DNA of 64,000 nt from an uncultured Rubritalea sp. (GTDB taxonomy: Bacteria > Verrucomicrobiota > Verrucomicrobiia > Verrucomicrobiales > Akkermansiaceae). The position numbers and the translations under genes are program-made. The stretch's first letter is position 1; every line of letters begins with the position of its first letter. The stretch spans positions 1-64,000 of the forward strand of contig CALAJT010000015.1 of NCBI GenBank assembly GCA_937923145.1. The letters run 5' to 3'. This document shows positions 46,142 to 54,257 of this stretch, piece by piece. The notes beneath the pieces were generated by a model. The model was given only the letters and a program-made list of their open reading frames with translations. It was not told where the DNA came from and searched no databases.

Positions 46142-48550
46142 ATTTCCCCCTTTATACTTTGTAAACAATTATCCTTTTTCCTATTCACCTCTACTCTGTG
46201 TATCTCTGGACCTTTGCAAGTTACAGATACTGGACTAACTCTGCCCACCGATACTGGTCCCATTCTCCATGGCGGTTACACACCTGCTCAGTTATCTGCT
46301 AGAACGACTGATCCGAACTATAGCGCAAACTACGCTTCCTTCAAAGGCTTTGTAGATGCCCGGCTATCCAACCTAAATGCCCAATCAGATCAACAGCTGG
46401 CTAAATTCGCTAAAGCAGCGGCTCTACTAGATTATATGGGCAAAGCACCTACAGCAGGTGGAGCATACTCCAGTTACGCAGACGCCTCCATAGCTGCAAT
46501 TGGAAATATTGATGGACGCAATCCTAGAACCAACATTTTTGATATCCCATTTCCTCCTTCTGGTGCCGCCTCAATAGTAACAGACTCTACCACACTTCAG
46601 GTCATGTCTGAGGCTTATGATTTGCTCAGAGGCTCTAGTTCATTCACTACTGGAAAAGCTTCTATGCAGGCGAAGATAGATGACTGGGCTGACGCAATCG
46701 GTAATGACTACTATCTAACAGACTTAACTCAGGGTGAGTCCAACTGGGCGACCAAAGCTGGAGCTGCTCTAGTCACCACTGGTCTAGCTCTAAGAGATAC
46801 TAGCCAAGCAAATACTTACTTATCGCAAGGAACTTCCTACATCAATGCCTCACTGGCTAAAATGGTAGATGAAACCGGCTATAACCGCGAAGGACACTGG
46901 TATACTAACTACAGCTTAAACAACCTTCTCCCAGCAGCTATACATGTCAAAGCAGCCACAGGCGTAGACTGGGTTCAGGATATAAAGCCGATGGTTGAAT
47001 ACTCACTAAAGACGAGGTTGCCAGATGGTAGTAATGTCGCTTTTGAGGAAGGTCTACGCACCTACGCTCCGAGCGATGTCTTAGCTGCTCAATATTCAGG
47101 AGAGTTCAGTCAAAACCTCGCCTGGGCTGAGCAAAATACGAACACTACTGACATTTCATCAAATTTTGCGAACCAGCAAATCATAAGTACCACAAGATTC
47201 CTACACACTGACCTCAACATCACAGTAGCCCCCACTGGAAGTCCTACCAGCTTTCACCAGTCAGATGAGGTGAAGTCCGTTACCTTAAAAACCTCATTCC
47301 TAGACACTGCTGTCCAAGCTAACCTCATAGCAGCCACTGACTATGCGAGCACACAGCTAACGAATTCTAGACACAACTCTCAGAACTTCGCCGACATGAT
47401 CATCTACGGTAACGGCAAGCAACCGCTAGTAACCAGCACAGGTGGAAATAAAGTCACCAGCACAGACGCTACAGATAGAGCCAACTTCATGAATAACCCG
47501 ATGTGGAAAAATATCCCTCTAGTAGACGGAGCTTCCGCATACATCACTGATTCCAATCAACTCGGGATGAAGGATACAATTGACTCCAGTAATGTAGGTA
47601 TTCACGTAAATCAATACCTCGATGCCGCCACCGTCTCTGCAAGTAATCTCGCTGGAGCAGACTCCGTTAGCAGGACTACTGCTATAGTAAATAGCCGTAT
47701 GGTAGCAGTGAAGGACGACTTCCAGGACAGCTCCGCTCATGACTACTCTATCAGCTGGCACGGTAGAGGCACCCGAACTACTACTAGCCCCTCTGCTACA
47801 TCATCTCAGAGCACTTGGATAGACGGAACTAGTAGGCTCACTTCATTTTCTGTTGCGAATCAAGCGCTTGCAGAAACTTCTGTAAATCGTATTTACGCAG
47901 AATACTTCGGCGGTCCAGCTGAAACGATCGAAAGCATAAATCTAGCGATGGCTAATAGCAATAACGCTAGCGCTCTAACAGTCTTTGCCATCTCAGAAAC
48001 TACTGCAACAGCACCAGTCTTCACTGAAATCATTACGAATACATCAGTGAGCGTAGGTATTAAAATTACCGAGGTTAGCCAAGAACACCTCATTTTATCA
48101 TCTCTAGGAGGTACTAACTTCGCCGCTGATAAAGTTCTTACTGATGCTAGCTTTGCTTCCATCACGCTAGAGTCAGCGGAAGTCATCGCCTTTGGAGTGC
48201 TTAATAGCTCTCTCATCACTTATGATGGTGACACTCTCTACAGTGGAGACGCAGTAGACATATCAGCAGAATACACAGATCGCACTATCACAGGAGTCAT
48301 CGGAGATGATACTTTAGGAAGCCACGATTACTTTATTGGAAAGACGAAAATACTCACCTCTAGTGGCTTATGGAAAGCTACTTTTAATGGCATCTCACTA
48401 GATTCTACACAGTTCGAAGAGACCGCAGATGGATTCATGCTACGTAACTTAGATGGAAATGGGCAGTTTCTCATACAAGTTCCTGAGCCATCTACTAACT
48501 CACTGATCCTACTAGGTTCAATAAGTTTACTTCTCAAAAGGAGACGATAG
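46142..48550 (+). CDS. Heparinase II/III-like PEP-CTERM protein, non-standard start
   Basis: A large exported protein of about 800 residues. An alpha-helical toroid-like N-terminal half (DTSQANTYLSQGTSYINASL; EGHWYTNYSLNNLLPAAIHV) leads into a beta-rich half with RHNSQNFADMIIYGNGKQP, the family's His-Asn region in heparinase II/III and alginate-type lyases. It ends VPEPSTNSLILLGSISLLL then RRR, a PEP-CTERM sorting tail. The TTG at 46214 gives no signal peptide. The frame is open upstream and from ATT at 46142 encodes a good signal (SPFILCKQLSFFLFTSTLC). Either ATT is used or the ATG was lost. Likely polysaccharide lyase; catalytic residues were not verified. Confidence 0.72.
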   Translation: MSPFILCKQLSFFLFTSTLCISGPLQVTDTGLTLPTDTGPILHGGYTPAQLSARTTDPNYSANYASFKGFVDARLSNLNAQSDQQLAKFAKAAALLDYMGKAPTAGGAYSSYADASIAAIGNIDGRNPRTNIFDIPFPPSGAASIVTDSTTLQVMSEAYDLLRGSSSFTTGKASMQAKIDDWADAIGNDYYLTDLTQGESNWATKAGAALVTTGLALRDTSQANTYLSQGTSYINASLAKMVDETGYNREGHWYTNYSLNNLLPAAIHVKAATGVDWVQDIKPMVEYSLKTRLPDGSNVAFEEGLRTYAPSDVLAAQYSGEFSQNLAWAEQNTNTTDISSNFANQQIISTTRFLHTDLNITVAPTGSPTSFHQSDEVKSVTLKTSFLDTAVQANLIAATDYASTQLTNSRHNSQNFADMIIYGNGKQPLVTSTGGNKVTSTDATDRANFMNNPMWKNIPLVDGASAYITDSNQLGMKDTIDSSNVGIHVNQYLDAATVSASNLAGADSVSRTTAIVNSRMVAVKDDFQDSSAHDYSISWHGRGTRTTTSPSATSSQSTWIDGTSRLTSFSVANQALAETSVNRIYAEYFGGPAETIESINLAMANSNNASALTVFAISETTATAPVFTEIITNTSVSVGIKITEVSQEHLILSSLGGTNFAADKVLTDASFASITLESAEVIAFGVLNSSLITYDGDTLYSGDAVDISAEYTDRTITGVIGDDTLGSHDYFIGKTKILTSSGLWKATFNGISLDSTQFEETADGFMLRNLDGNGQFLIQVPEPSTNSLILLGSISLLLKRRR

Positions 48551-48699
48551 AAACCTGATATTGGGACCTGTTTCTGATCTAAGTAGATATTTTAAGTCAT
48601 TAAATAAATCAAACTTGCGGAACTCTCTAATTAATGAGATTGTTCTTAGACGATAACGACTTAATAGCGACCTAAAAACCGTTACATTCTATACCCCAT

Positions 48700-49989
48700 A
48701 TGGCAAAAAATACTAATCTAACAATGTGTTCCTTTTGTGGCAAAAGCCATTCTGAGGTGAAGAAACTAATCGCAGGTCCTGGCGTCTATATCTGCAATGA
48801 ATGCATCAATGTCTGCTCAGACATCATGCAAAAAGAGCTAGCTAATATCTCTCATGATTCTAAAGACAAAAAGACACGCACTCTAGAGGCACTCCTAGCA
48901 GAGCAGACACAGTTGACTCCTAGGCAAATTACTGACCGCCTTAACGACTACGTAATCGGTCAAGAGCACGCTAAGAAAACTCTCTCCGTCGCAGTCTATA
49001 ATCACTACCAGCGACTACTCCAGTATGAAGTAGACCATCAGGATAGTGAGTTCGGAGATGTAGAAATAGAGAAAGCGAACATTCTCATGCTAGGACCTAC
49101 AGGTTCTGGCAAAACACTCCTCGCACGTACTCTTGCTAGAGTATTAGACGTACCATTCACCATCGTAGATGCCACCACTCTCACAGAGGCTGGCTATGTA
49201 GGTGAGGATGTCGAAAACATCATTCTAAGACTACTACAAGCCGCTGATGGCGACGTTGAAAAAGCAGAACGTGGGATCATCTACGTAGACGAGATCGACA
49301 AAATCGGTCGCAAGACTGAAAACGTCTCCATCACACGTGATGTATCAGGCGAAGGTGTCCAACAGGCACTCCTAAAGATACTAGAAGGCTCCGTCTGCAA
49401 TGTCCCTCCAGGAGGCGGTCGCAAACACCCGAACCAAGAATACATCCAAGTCAACACCGAGAAGATCCTCTTCATCTGTGCCGGCGCATTCGTAGGAATG
49501 GAAGAACACGTCAAGAACCGCCTGGGTAAGCGAACACTTGGATTTAAAATTGAAGAAGAAGTAGAGCTAACAGAGTCAGACCTACTCACAAAAGTAGAGC
49601 CACAAGACCTTCTACACTTCGGACTCATTCCTGAATTTGTAGGCAGACTTCCAGTAGTCTCCTCACTACGTAAACTTACAGAGGACGAGCTAGTTCAGAT
49701 TCTAACAGAGCCGAAAAACGCGATGGTAAAACAATACCAAAAGCTGCTCGCCATGAACGGAGTTAAACTAAAGATCACCAAAGACGGTCTAACAGCTCTT
49801 GCAGACGAAGCAGTAAACCGAGGCACCGGAGCCAGGGCACTACGCTCCATCTTCGAGAAGCTCATGTTAGAGATAATGTATGACCTACCAAGTCGTAACG
49901 ATATCGAGTCAGTAACCATTAATAGACAAGTAGTGGAAGGTAAAAAGCAACCCACACTCACTAAGAAAAAGAACATAGACGCGGCATGA
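48700..49989 (+). CDS. clpX: ATP-dependent Clp protease ATP-binding subunit ClpX
   Basis: An unfoldase that feeds proteins to ClpP. The N-terminal zinc domain has [14 protein letters not shown] and [10 protein letters not shown] (four Cys). Walker A is [17 protein letters not shown], Walker B is [14 protein letters not shown], and the sensor/arginine region ends [17 protein letters not shown]. Length of 429 is normal. It overlaps proC by 4 bases. clpP is not adjacent in this window, unlike many bacteria. Confidence 0.96.
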   Translation: MAKNTNLTMCSFCGKSHSEVKKLIAGPGVYICNECINVCSDIMQKELANISHDSKDKKTRTLEALLAEQTQLTPRQITDRLNDYVIGQEHAKKTLSVAVYNHYQRLLQYEVDHQDSEFGDVEIEKANILMLGPTGSGKTLLARTLARVLDVPFTIVDATTLTEAGYVGEDVENIILRLLQAADGDVEKAERGIIYVDEIDKIGRKTENVSITRDVSGEGVQQALLKILEGSVCNVPPGGGRKHPNQEYIQVNTEKILFICAGAFVGMEEHVKNRLGKRTLGFKIEEEVELTESDLLTKVEPQDLLHFGLIPEFVGRLPVVSSLRKLTEDELVQILTEPKNAMVKQYQKLLAMNGVKLKITKDGLTALADEAVNRGTGARALRSIFEKLMLEIMYDLPSRNDIESVTINRQVVEGKKQPTLTKKKNIDAA

Positions 49990-50804
49990 GTGACTCGATC
50001 AAACTAGGCTTAATAGGCTGTGGCAAAATGGGCAGAGCACTCATAGAAGGAGCTATAAAATCTGGCGTAGTTAAATGCCAAGACACCTACATTTCAAGCC
50101 GTACTAAGACTGCTGTAGAATCCATGGTCACCGAGTTAGGAGTCAATGCTGTAAACAGCAATGCTGGAGTAGCTCAGAAATCAGACATCGTCCTACTCTG
50201 CACCAAACCAGCAGACATCCCACTCGTTCTGTTAGAACTTTCAAACGAGCTTGAATGCCTCACTAACACTTTACTCGTCTCTGCAGCCGCAGGGCTCACT
50301 ATCGAACAACTTGAAAAAATAGTACCTCAAGGAGTGCGCATCGTCCGCTGTATGCCCAACACGCCTGCCCTCATCGGTCAGGGAGCAGCTGCCTACACAC
50401 TCGGCACATCCGCTACTTCACAAGATGCAGAGCTAGTCTGCTCTATCCTAGAAGGCACTGGCAGTGTTATCGAAGTTCAGGAGAAACTCATGAACGCAGT
50501 AACTGGTGTTTCAGGCAGCGGACCTGCCTACGTATACACATTCATAGAAGCCCTAGCTGATGGTGGAGTAGCCGAAGGCCTCCCCCGCGCTCAAGCACTG
50601 GAACTAGCGGTGAAGACTGTTCAGGGAGCCGCCGCCATGGTAGCAGAAACAGGGCTACATCCTGCACTCCTACGCGACATGGTCACAAGCCCAGGCGGAA
50701 CTACTATCGAAGCTCTTGTAAGCCTAGAAAAAGATGGTTTCCGCAAGGCTACTATCAATGCAGTGCGCAGTGCTAGTAAAAGAGCTGATGAAATGGGGAG
50801 GTAA
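49986..50804 (+). CDS. proC: Pyrroline-5-carboxylate reductase
   Basis: The last step of proline synthesis. The NAD(P)-binding Rossmann motif is [22 protein letters not shown] near the N-terminus (only the core [16 protein letters not shown] is quoted). [17 protein letters not shown] and [22 protein letters not shown] are family hallmarks, and the C-terminal [13 protein letters not shown]-type segment ([17 protein letters not shown]) completes the active site. It overlaps clpX by 4 bases, so the two are likely cotranslated. Confidence 0.95.
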   Translation: MSDSIKLGLIGCGKMGRALIEGAIKSGVVKCQDTYISSRTKTAVESMVTELGVNAVNSNAGVAQKSDIVLLCTKPADIPLVLLELSNELECLTNTLLVSAAAGLTIEQLEKIVPQGVRIVRCMPNTPALIGQGAAAYTLGTSATSQDAELVCSILEGTGSVIEVQEKLMNAVTGVSGSGPAYVYTFIEALADGGVAEGLPRAQALELAVKTVQGAAAMVAETGLHPALLRDMVTSPGGTTIEALVSLEKDGFRKATINAVRSASKRADEMGR

Positions 50805-50882
50805 AGTTTACCAACTCTATAACTGTTTTAGGATTAAAAGTTGACACCTTATCTCAACTGTGTATATACATTGTAAACTCTA

Positions 50883-51803
50883 ATGAAATTTATGAAACTT
50901 TCCTATATTTTAATCTCTCTCTTTGTAACTAATAATCTTAGCCATGCGATTACCATTCGAACCGACACGGTTAGCCATGATCGTTTTAATAATACTACAC
51001 CAGGTGCATTAGAGAATGCTTCATTCAAATATAGTTCACAGCAGTTTAGTGGAGTGGGGTGGGATGATACTGATACTCGTAAGTCTATCACCATGATAAG
51101 TGACAGACATTTTCTAGCTGCATCACATTTTGCAGTCCCAATTGGAAATACCGTTCACTTCAGAGACAATAATGGATTAGTCTTAGACTACATGGTATCT
51201 GCCATCACATCAATTTCTAACGCAGATAACTCTTTATCAGGAAATTCCGACTTAATTATTGGAACATTATCTAGCGCTGTAAGTAGCGATGTGAACTTCT
51301 ATCCACTTTTAGATCCAACATTAACTCCAGTCGGTCAAAATATCCTTATCTACGGACAGAAGGGTAAAGTAGGTGAAAGCACAATAGTTTCACACCAAGA
51401 TGCTTCGGTTCGCCTCACTCCAACTGCTACTCCTGTAGAAGGACGATCTTCAGTTTCTCAATACATAATTGCTGCAGGTGGAGGGGATGACGCTTTCTTC
51501 ACCAATGGGGATTCAGGAGGACCCAGTTTCATAGTCGGACAAGCAGGTGAGCTTATTGTCTCAGGAGTGCACTGGGCAGTTGGGAGCGATGAAATAACAG
51601 ATCCAATTGCAATTCCTGCTAAAAATAGATTTAATTTCGATACGCATGCATCTGATTATATAAATCAAATCAACATGATCAATGGGCTTACCGTGACAAC
51701 TTCATCTAATATCATCCCAGTCCCAGAGCCGAGTTCAGCTCTTTTAATCGCTATTTCTTCATTAACATTAATCATGAGGAGAAAGAAAAAAATCACTTTT
51801 TAA
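50883..51803 (+). CDS. PEP-CTERM anchored trypsin-like serine protease
   Basis: A 306-residue exported protein (signal SYILISLFVTNNLSHAIT). The trypsin triad is visible: His in FLAASHFAVP, Asp in SGNSDLIIGTL, Ser in NGDSGGPSFIVG. It ends VPEPSSALLIAISSLTLIM then RRKKK, a PEP-CTERM tail. It lies just upstream of the tRNA-like region and downstream of proC. Its target is unknown; extracellular or surface proteolysis is likely. Confidence 0.88.
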   Translation: MKFMKLSYILISLFVTNNLSHAITIRTDTVSHDRFNNTTPGALENASFKYSSQQFSGVGWDDTDTRKSITMISDRHFLAASHFAVPIGNTVHFRDNNGLVLDYMVSAITSISNADNSLSGNSDLIIGTLSSAVSSDVNFYPLLDPTLTPVGQNILIYGQKGKVGESTIVSHQDASVRLTPTATPVEGRSSVSQYIIAAGGGDDAFFTNGDSGGPSFIVGQAGELIVSGVHWAVGSDEITDPIAIPAKNRFNFDTHASDYINQINMINGLTVTTSSNIIPVPEPSSALLIAISSLTLIMRRKKKITF

Positions 51804-52094
51804 GTCTTTTATATAATCCCCAATACAAAACAAAGATATAGCAATTGTCTTGATATTTCTCAGCGAAAAACATTTTAACATTAAAAAAGATATAGTTTCG
51901 TCTTGCTTTTGAATCCAACCCGTGACACCTTACCCGCAGTTCAGTAAGAAAGCCGAACAGAAACTGCTCAACATATAATCAAACGTTCAATGTTATCCAA
52001 CAACATATTAAACTTCAGCCAAGGCTTAGCGCTTTGTATTACTTCCATTATTGGCAGTGTGCAATTAGTTATGGAATCATGGCAGAGTTTACTC
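51804..52094. other. Intergenic start of the tRNA-like region
   Basis: AT-rich sequence after the serine protease gene. It has no ORF I trust; a 79-codon frame at 51990-52229 has no family and overlaps the Ala-like element. A weak inverted repeat GCAGTT / AACTGC surrounds 51936-51966. It may hold the promoter of the downstream array. Confidence 0.4.
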
Positions 52095-52170
52095 GGGATG
52101 ATAGCTCGAAATTCAGAGCGCCAAGTGTGTTTTGCAAATACATTAGTAGCCCATCAAATGTATCCCATGG
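52095..52170 (+). tRNA. tRNA-Ala(TGC)-like element, degenerate
   Basis: Acceptor GGGATGA with TATCCC, TA at 8-9, D-arm GCTC gaaattca GAGC, then the canonical Ala-like GAGCGCC continuing into loop TTTGCAA (52131-52137), anticodon TGC at 52133-52135, with stem TGTGT/ATACA. About five extra bases lie before the anticodon stem, and the T-arm region (52143-52160) has no GTTC. Encoded 3' end is ATGG, not ACCA. D-arm and anticodon loop are convincing; the rest is decayed. Confidence 0.4.
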
Positions 52171-52266
52171 TAACACTCAGACCAGAGACAAACCATAAAC
52201 TCAACTCAGGAGGCAAGCATTCAGTATAGACAAACCTATATAATATATAGAACTACAATCTACACT

Positions 52267-52300
52267 GACTCGCTCTCCGAAAACGGAAGCGGGTTTTTTA
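52267..52300 (+). terminator. Probable Rho-independent terminator
   Basis: An imperfect 11-bp stem ACTCGCTCTCCG / CGGAAGCGGGT with loop AAAA and then TTTTTTA. It lies in the + strand direction, 100 bases past the Ala-like element, so it could end a transcript that starts near 51.9 kb. Confidence 0.65.
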
Positions 52301-52460
52301 TTTCCCAAATCATGCATATACCAGAAATCAAAGTAGTAAAATAGATACCCAAAAAATAAACAATTTTTAATCAACAAACCAACCATTAACCAAAAATATC
52401 TGGAGCACTGAGAGGCTCCCCAACAACAAATAAGTTACAATAATCATCCATAACAAACTA

Positions 52461-52501
52461 CCGAGGCAGCCTTCACCAGCTGTAACTGATGAAGGCCTCG
52501 G
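52461..52501. other. Long interrupted hairpin in the array region
   Basis: CCGAGG (52461-52466) pairs with CCTCGG (52496-52501), and CCTTCA (52470-52475) pairs with TGAAGG (52489-52495 region), around a loop. No T-run follows on either strand. It may be a structured RNA or an acceptor-like stem of a lost tRNA. Confidence 0.4.
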
Positions 52502-52994
52502 ATTAGACTACAATTAATATTTGGCAACTAAATGCCTAAATGCGGTCAATCAACGATAAATATAGATTACGCTTTAGGGACTAATGTCAAGTAATAGGGA
52601 AACCTATGTCTACACATATGATATATTATAATATCTACTAGATGTATTTTGTTCCTAAAAGGTATCGATTGGGAAGTGTACCTGAAACACCGAAACGTCC
52701 GCCAGAGAAATCCTGCGGCTGTGGCTTGGAAATCGAGCGACAAGGGTGTTCGTTTCTTAAAAAAATGAATAATAACGACTCTTTGAGATCTATCTAAAGC
52801 CATCTGCATACGCCATACGATGAGGCCAACCTAATATAAATAATAAAACAAACTACGCGTGCCAAGGCGAAGGCGAACCTAGTTCTCCAAATCGCTGCTG
52901 TTAAATCAACACAATGTAGTCTAGGTGATAGCTATTCTAGGTAACATGCAATCTTAGGCTTTAAACTCTCTTGATCAGTCGTTTCATAAATAAA

Positions 52995-53068
52995 ATACAT
53001 AGAGCATCAGTATGCAAAATGGATTCCAAATCCGATCACCCTTGGTGCAGCACCAAGTCTACATGTTA
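52995..53068 (+). tRNA. tRNA-Trp(CCA)-like element, degenerate
   Basis: D-arm GCAT cagt ATGC (53004-53015), anticodon stem TGGA/TCCG around TTCCAAA with anticodon CCA at 53026-53028, T-stem CTTGG/CCAAG (53041-53045 with 53053-53057). The T-loop is TGCAGCA, not TTC-type. Acceptor pairing is poor (4 of 7). No CCA. The Trp-like anticodon loop and perfect T-stem are the support; the stems alone could arise by chance. Confidence 0.3.
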
Positions 53069-53158
53069 CATTTAGTATGTAGTCATCTCATCTGTAAATG
53101 GCCATATGCTATTATAAAAACTAAATTTAGTTGGGCACATATTCTCCACTAATTTATT

Positions 53159-53233
53159 AGCGAGGTGAATGCTGGTATTCAAGACGGTCTCATAAGCCGT
53201 TTCTCGTGGGTTCGATTCCCATCCTCGCAACCA
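53159..53233 (+). tRNA. tRNA-Met(CAT)-like gene with encoded CCA
   Basis: Acceptor AGCGAGG/CCTCGCA (A-A at the first position, six pairs), D-arm GAAT gctggt ATTC (four pairs but shifted by one base), anticodon stem ACGGT/GCCGT with loop CTCATAA and anticodon CAT at 53191-53193, T-arm GTGGG TTCGATT CCCAT, and A then encoded CCA (53231-53233). The T-loop is canonical. An unpaired 1:72 and CAT suggest an initiator-like type, though the three G-C pairs of initiators are not present. A T-run follows. Confidence 0.6.
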
Positions 53234-53243
53234 ATTTTTTCAC

Positions 53244-53318
53244 ATTTTCATAATGAAACTAGCATCTTGCTGGACTGTTGACCCGCAATTCATGGGCAGA
53301 AACCATGTGGAAGTGCTA
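53244..53318 (+). tRNA. tRNA-Asn(GTT)-like gene, derived
   Basis: A seven-pair acceptor ATTTTCA/TGGAAGT (two G-U), TA at 8-9, short D-arm ATG/CAT, an anticodon stem TTGC-T-GG/CC-C-GCAA with one mismatch and an eight-base loop ACTGTTGA with GTT at 53277-53279, T-stem CATGG/CCATG with loop GCAGAAA. It ends G-CTA, so CCA is not encoded. It begins 10 bases after the Met-like gene. The long acceptor match makes chance unlikely; the T-loop is very unusual. Confidence 0.45.
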
Positions 53319-53339
53319 TCTTTTAACAAATAATAAATG

Positions 53340-53431
53340 GGAATTAGCCTAGCCTGCTCAGGGCGCTGCATTTGGAGAGCAGGGACCGCTGGCTCGTGTG
53401 GCCCGTGTTGGCAACGCCAATGAATCCTCCC
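53340..53431 (+). tRNA. tRNA-Pro(TGG)-like element with a long variable region
   Basis: Acceptor GGAATTA/TGAATCC (six of seven with G-U), D-arm GCCT...AGGGC, anticodon stem CTGC/GCAG with loop ATTTGGAGA (enlarged, anticodon TGG by centring), a long variable region that has GCTGGCTCGTGTGGCCC, T-arm TTGGCAACGCCAA-like. It lies 21 bases after the Asn-like gene. The anticodon loop is enlarged, so identity is weak. Confidence 0.3.
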
Positions 53432-53491
53432 AATTACAATCTGGAAGAGGATTTTTACAAACATGCACAGCCGCAAACGGAGCCAAGGCAA

Positions 53492-53567
53492 TCCAGTATT
53501 ACCGAACTGGTTAAAATCCCACCCTGTGAAGGTGGATATCTCGGTTCGATCCCGAGCGAAGGAACCA
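53492..53567 (+). tRNA. tRNA-His(GTG)-like gene lacking a matching 5' acceptor
   Basis: The 3' half is canonical: anticodon stem CCACC/GGTGG around CTGTGAA with GTG at 53526-53528, T-arm CTCGG TTCGATC CCGAG, acceptor 3' strand CGAAGGA, A, encoded CCA (53565-53567). The 5' acceptor should be TCCTTCG but the sequence reads TCCAGTA, with only three or four pairs; the D-arm region is also irregular. A GGTTAAAATCC segment just before the anticodon stem looks like an unrelated T-arm, suggesting a fusion or lost half. Confidence 0.45.
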
Positions 53568-53711
53568 ATTTATCATCATCGTTTCATTAGTTCAGTAGTA
53601 ACCACTTTTTAATACGCTGAATACCTCCACTTCGGTTTTCTGAATCATCGATAGTATCCAGAGAAGTTAAAATCCTCCACCTCGCTCCACCTCGCTCCAT
53701 TTCAGACAAAC

Positions 53712-53797
53712 GTAGCCACGACTCAATTATATTAGAGCGCCAGATTACGGATCTGCCGTTTGAATATTCAAAACCATTTGAGGCATGGGCTGCAAGT
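53712..53797 (+). tRNA. tRNA-Arg(ACG)-like element with a long variable arm
   Basis: Acceptor GTAGCC/GGCTGC (six pairs with G-U), D-stem CTC/GAG, anticodon stem CAGA/TCTG around TTACGGA with ACG at 53747-53749, a variable arm TTTGA atat TCAAA, and T-stem CCAT/ATGG with seven-base loop TTGAGGC. The extra variable hairpin is usual only in Leu, Ser and Tyr tRNAs, so Arg identity is tentative. No CCA is encoded. Confidence 0.35.
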
Positions 53798-53824
53798 CTT
53801 CAGTGTCCTGCCTCTTTTCAGAAT

Positions 53825-53901
53825 TAATCTGTAACTCAACTGGACAGAGTAACCGCCTTTTAAGCGGTAAGTTGTGGGTTAAAATCCAACCATATCAACT
53901 A
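53825..53901 (+). tRNA. tRNA-Lys(TTT)-like gene, derived
   Basis: Acceptor TAATCTG/CATATCA (five of seven pairs), TA at 8-9, D-arm ACTC aactggaca GAGT with GG in the loop, perfect anticodon stem ACCGC/GCGGT with loop CTTTTAA and TTT at 53859-53861, five-base variable loop, T-arm GTGGG TTAAAAT CCAAC (four pairs, loop lacks the C of TTC), end A-CTA. Spacing of every element is standard for a class I tRNA. The 77-base length is normal. Confidence 0.55.
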
Positions 53902-54056
53902 AACTTAAAACCTAATTTAACCATAACCATAACCAATAGAATAATATAAATAACTATCCAACAAATCTAGATAGGTAAGACACTCTCCGAGCAAGTGCTG
54001 GAGATGAGATTATTCTACTTAATAACTTAGTAAGAACTGAGCAAATCGGCGTGAAA

Positions 54057-54257
54057 ATGTTACTACAAAATGTAGCTGAAATACTTGATGATGATGAGAG
54101 CTTACTCGTCGATATCGTTCTGCTCATCACAGACTCTAACCGTATTGCTGAGAGTGATGTAATTCCAGAAGATTACGCATCAGCTCTTATAGCTGTACAT
54201 CGCGGAAACATGAGAGCTCGTAATGTACTTTTATCAGCGATAAATCACTCAGCATAA
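54057..54257 (+). CDS. Small hypothetical ORF (67-69 aa)
   Basis: A short acidic helical protein-like frame: MLLQNVAEILDDDESLLVDIVLLITDSNRIAESDVI, quoted only in part as VAEILDDDESLLVDIVLLI, and closing RARNVLLSAINHSA. A GTG two codons upstream (54051) is an alternative start. It lies between the Lys-like tRNA and the HNH gene. I recognise no family. Composition is plausible for a real protein, but position in a non-coding region makes it doubtful. Confidence 0.4.
   Translation: MLLQNVAEILDDDESLLVDIVLLITDSNRIAESDVIPEDYASALIAVHRGNMRARNVLLSAINHSA

Larger units (their letters stand above)
52171..52994. other. Non-coding stretch with hairpins, no ORF
   Basis: About 820 bases between the Ala-like and Trp-like elements. 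I see three structures: a T-run terminator-like hairpin at 52267-52300, GGAGC/GGCTCC at 52401-52419, and a long interrupted hairpin at 52461-52501. One weak cloverleaf suggestion is ACTAC...GTAGT (52852-52919) with a GCC/GGC D-arm, too poor to call. No credible coding frame. Confidence 0.4.

Noticed and set aside
51990-52229. 79-codon open frame on the + strand in the tRNA-like region
   Set aside because: It overlaps the Ala-like element, has no recognisable domain or compositional signal, and its ending runs to a random stop.
51900-52300. Possible tmRNA or SRP RNA (Ala-like element, AAGGC motif, terminator)
   Set aside because: No tmRNA tag ending in ALAA, no GGTTCAAATCC end, and no SRP core motif (GGAAGCAGCC type) was found.
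52201-52386. Minus-strand frame across the terminator hairpin
   Set aside because: It reads through a strong hairpin and T-run and has no protein-like features; taken as a chance frame.
52850-52919. Cloverleaf suggestion with ACTAC/GTAGT ends and a Trp-like loop TTCTCCAAA
   Set aside because: The anticodon stem and T-arm do not form; acceptor match is only five bases.
52921-52975. Loop CTTTAAA that would give an ochre-reading anticodon TTA
   Set aside because: No supporting anticodon stem or other arms.
53660-53700. Repeat CTCCACCTCG present twice in tandem, possible CRISPR or satellite
   Set aside because: Only two units with no spacers; too short for an array.
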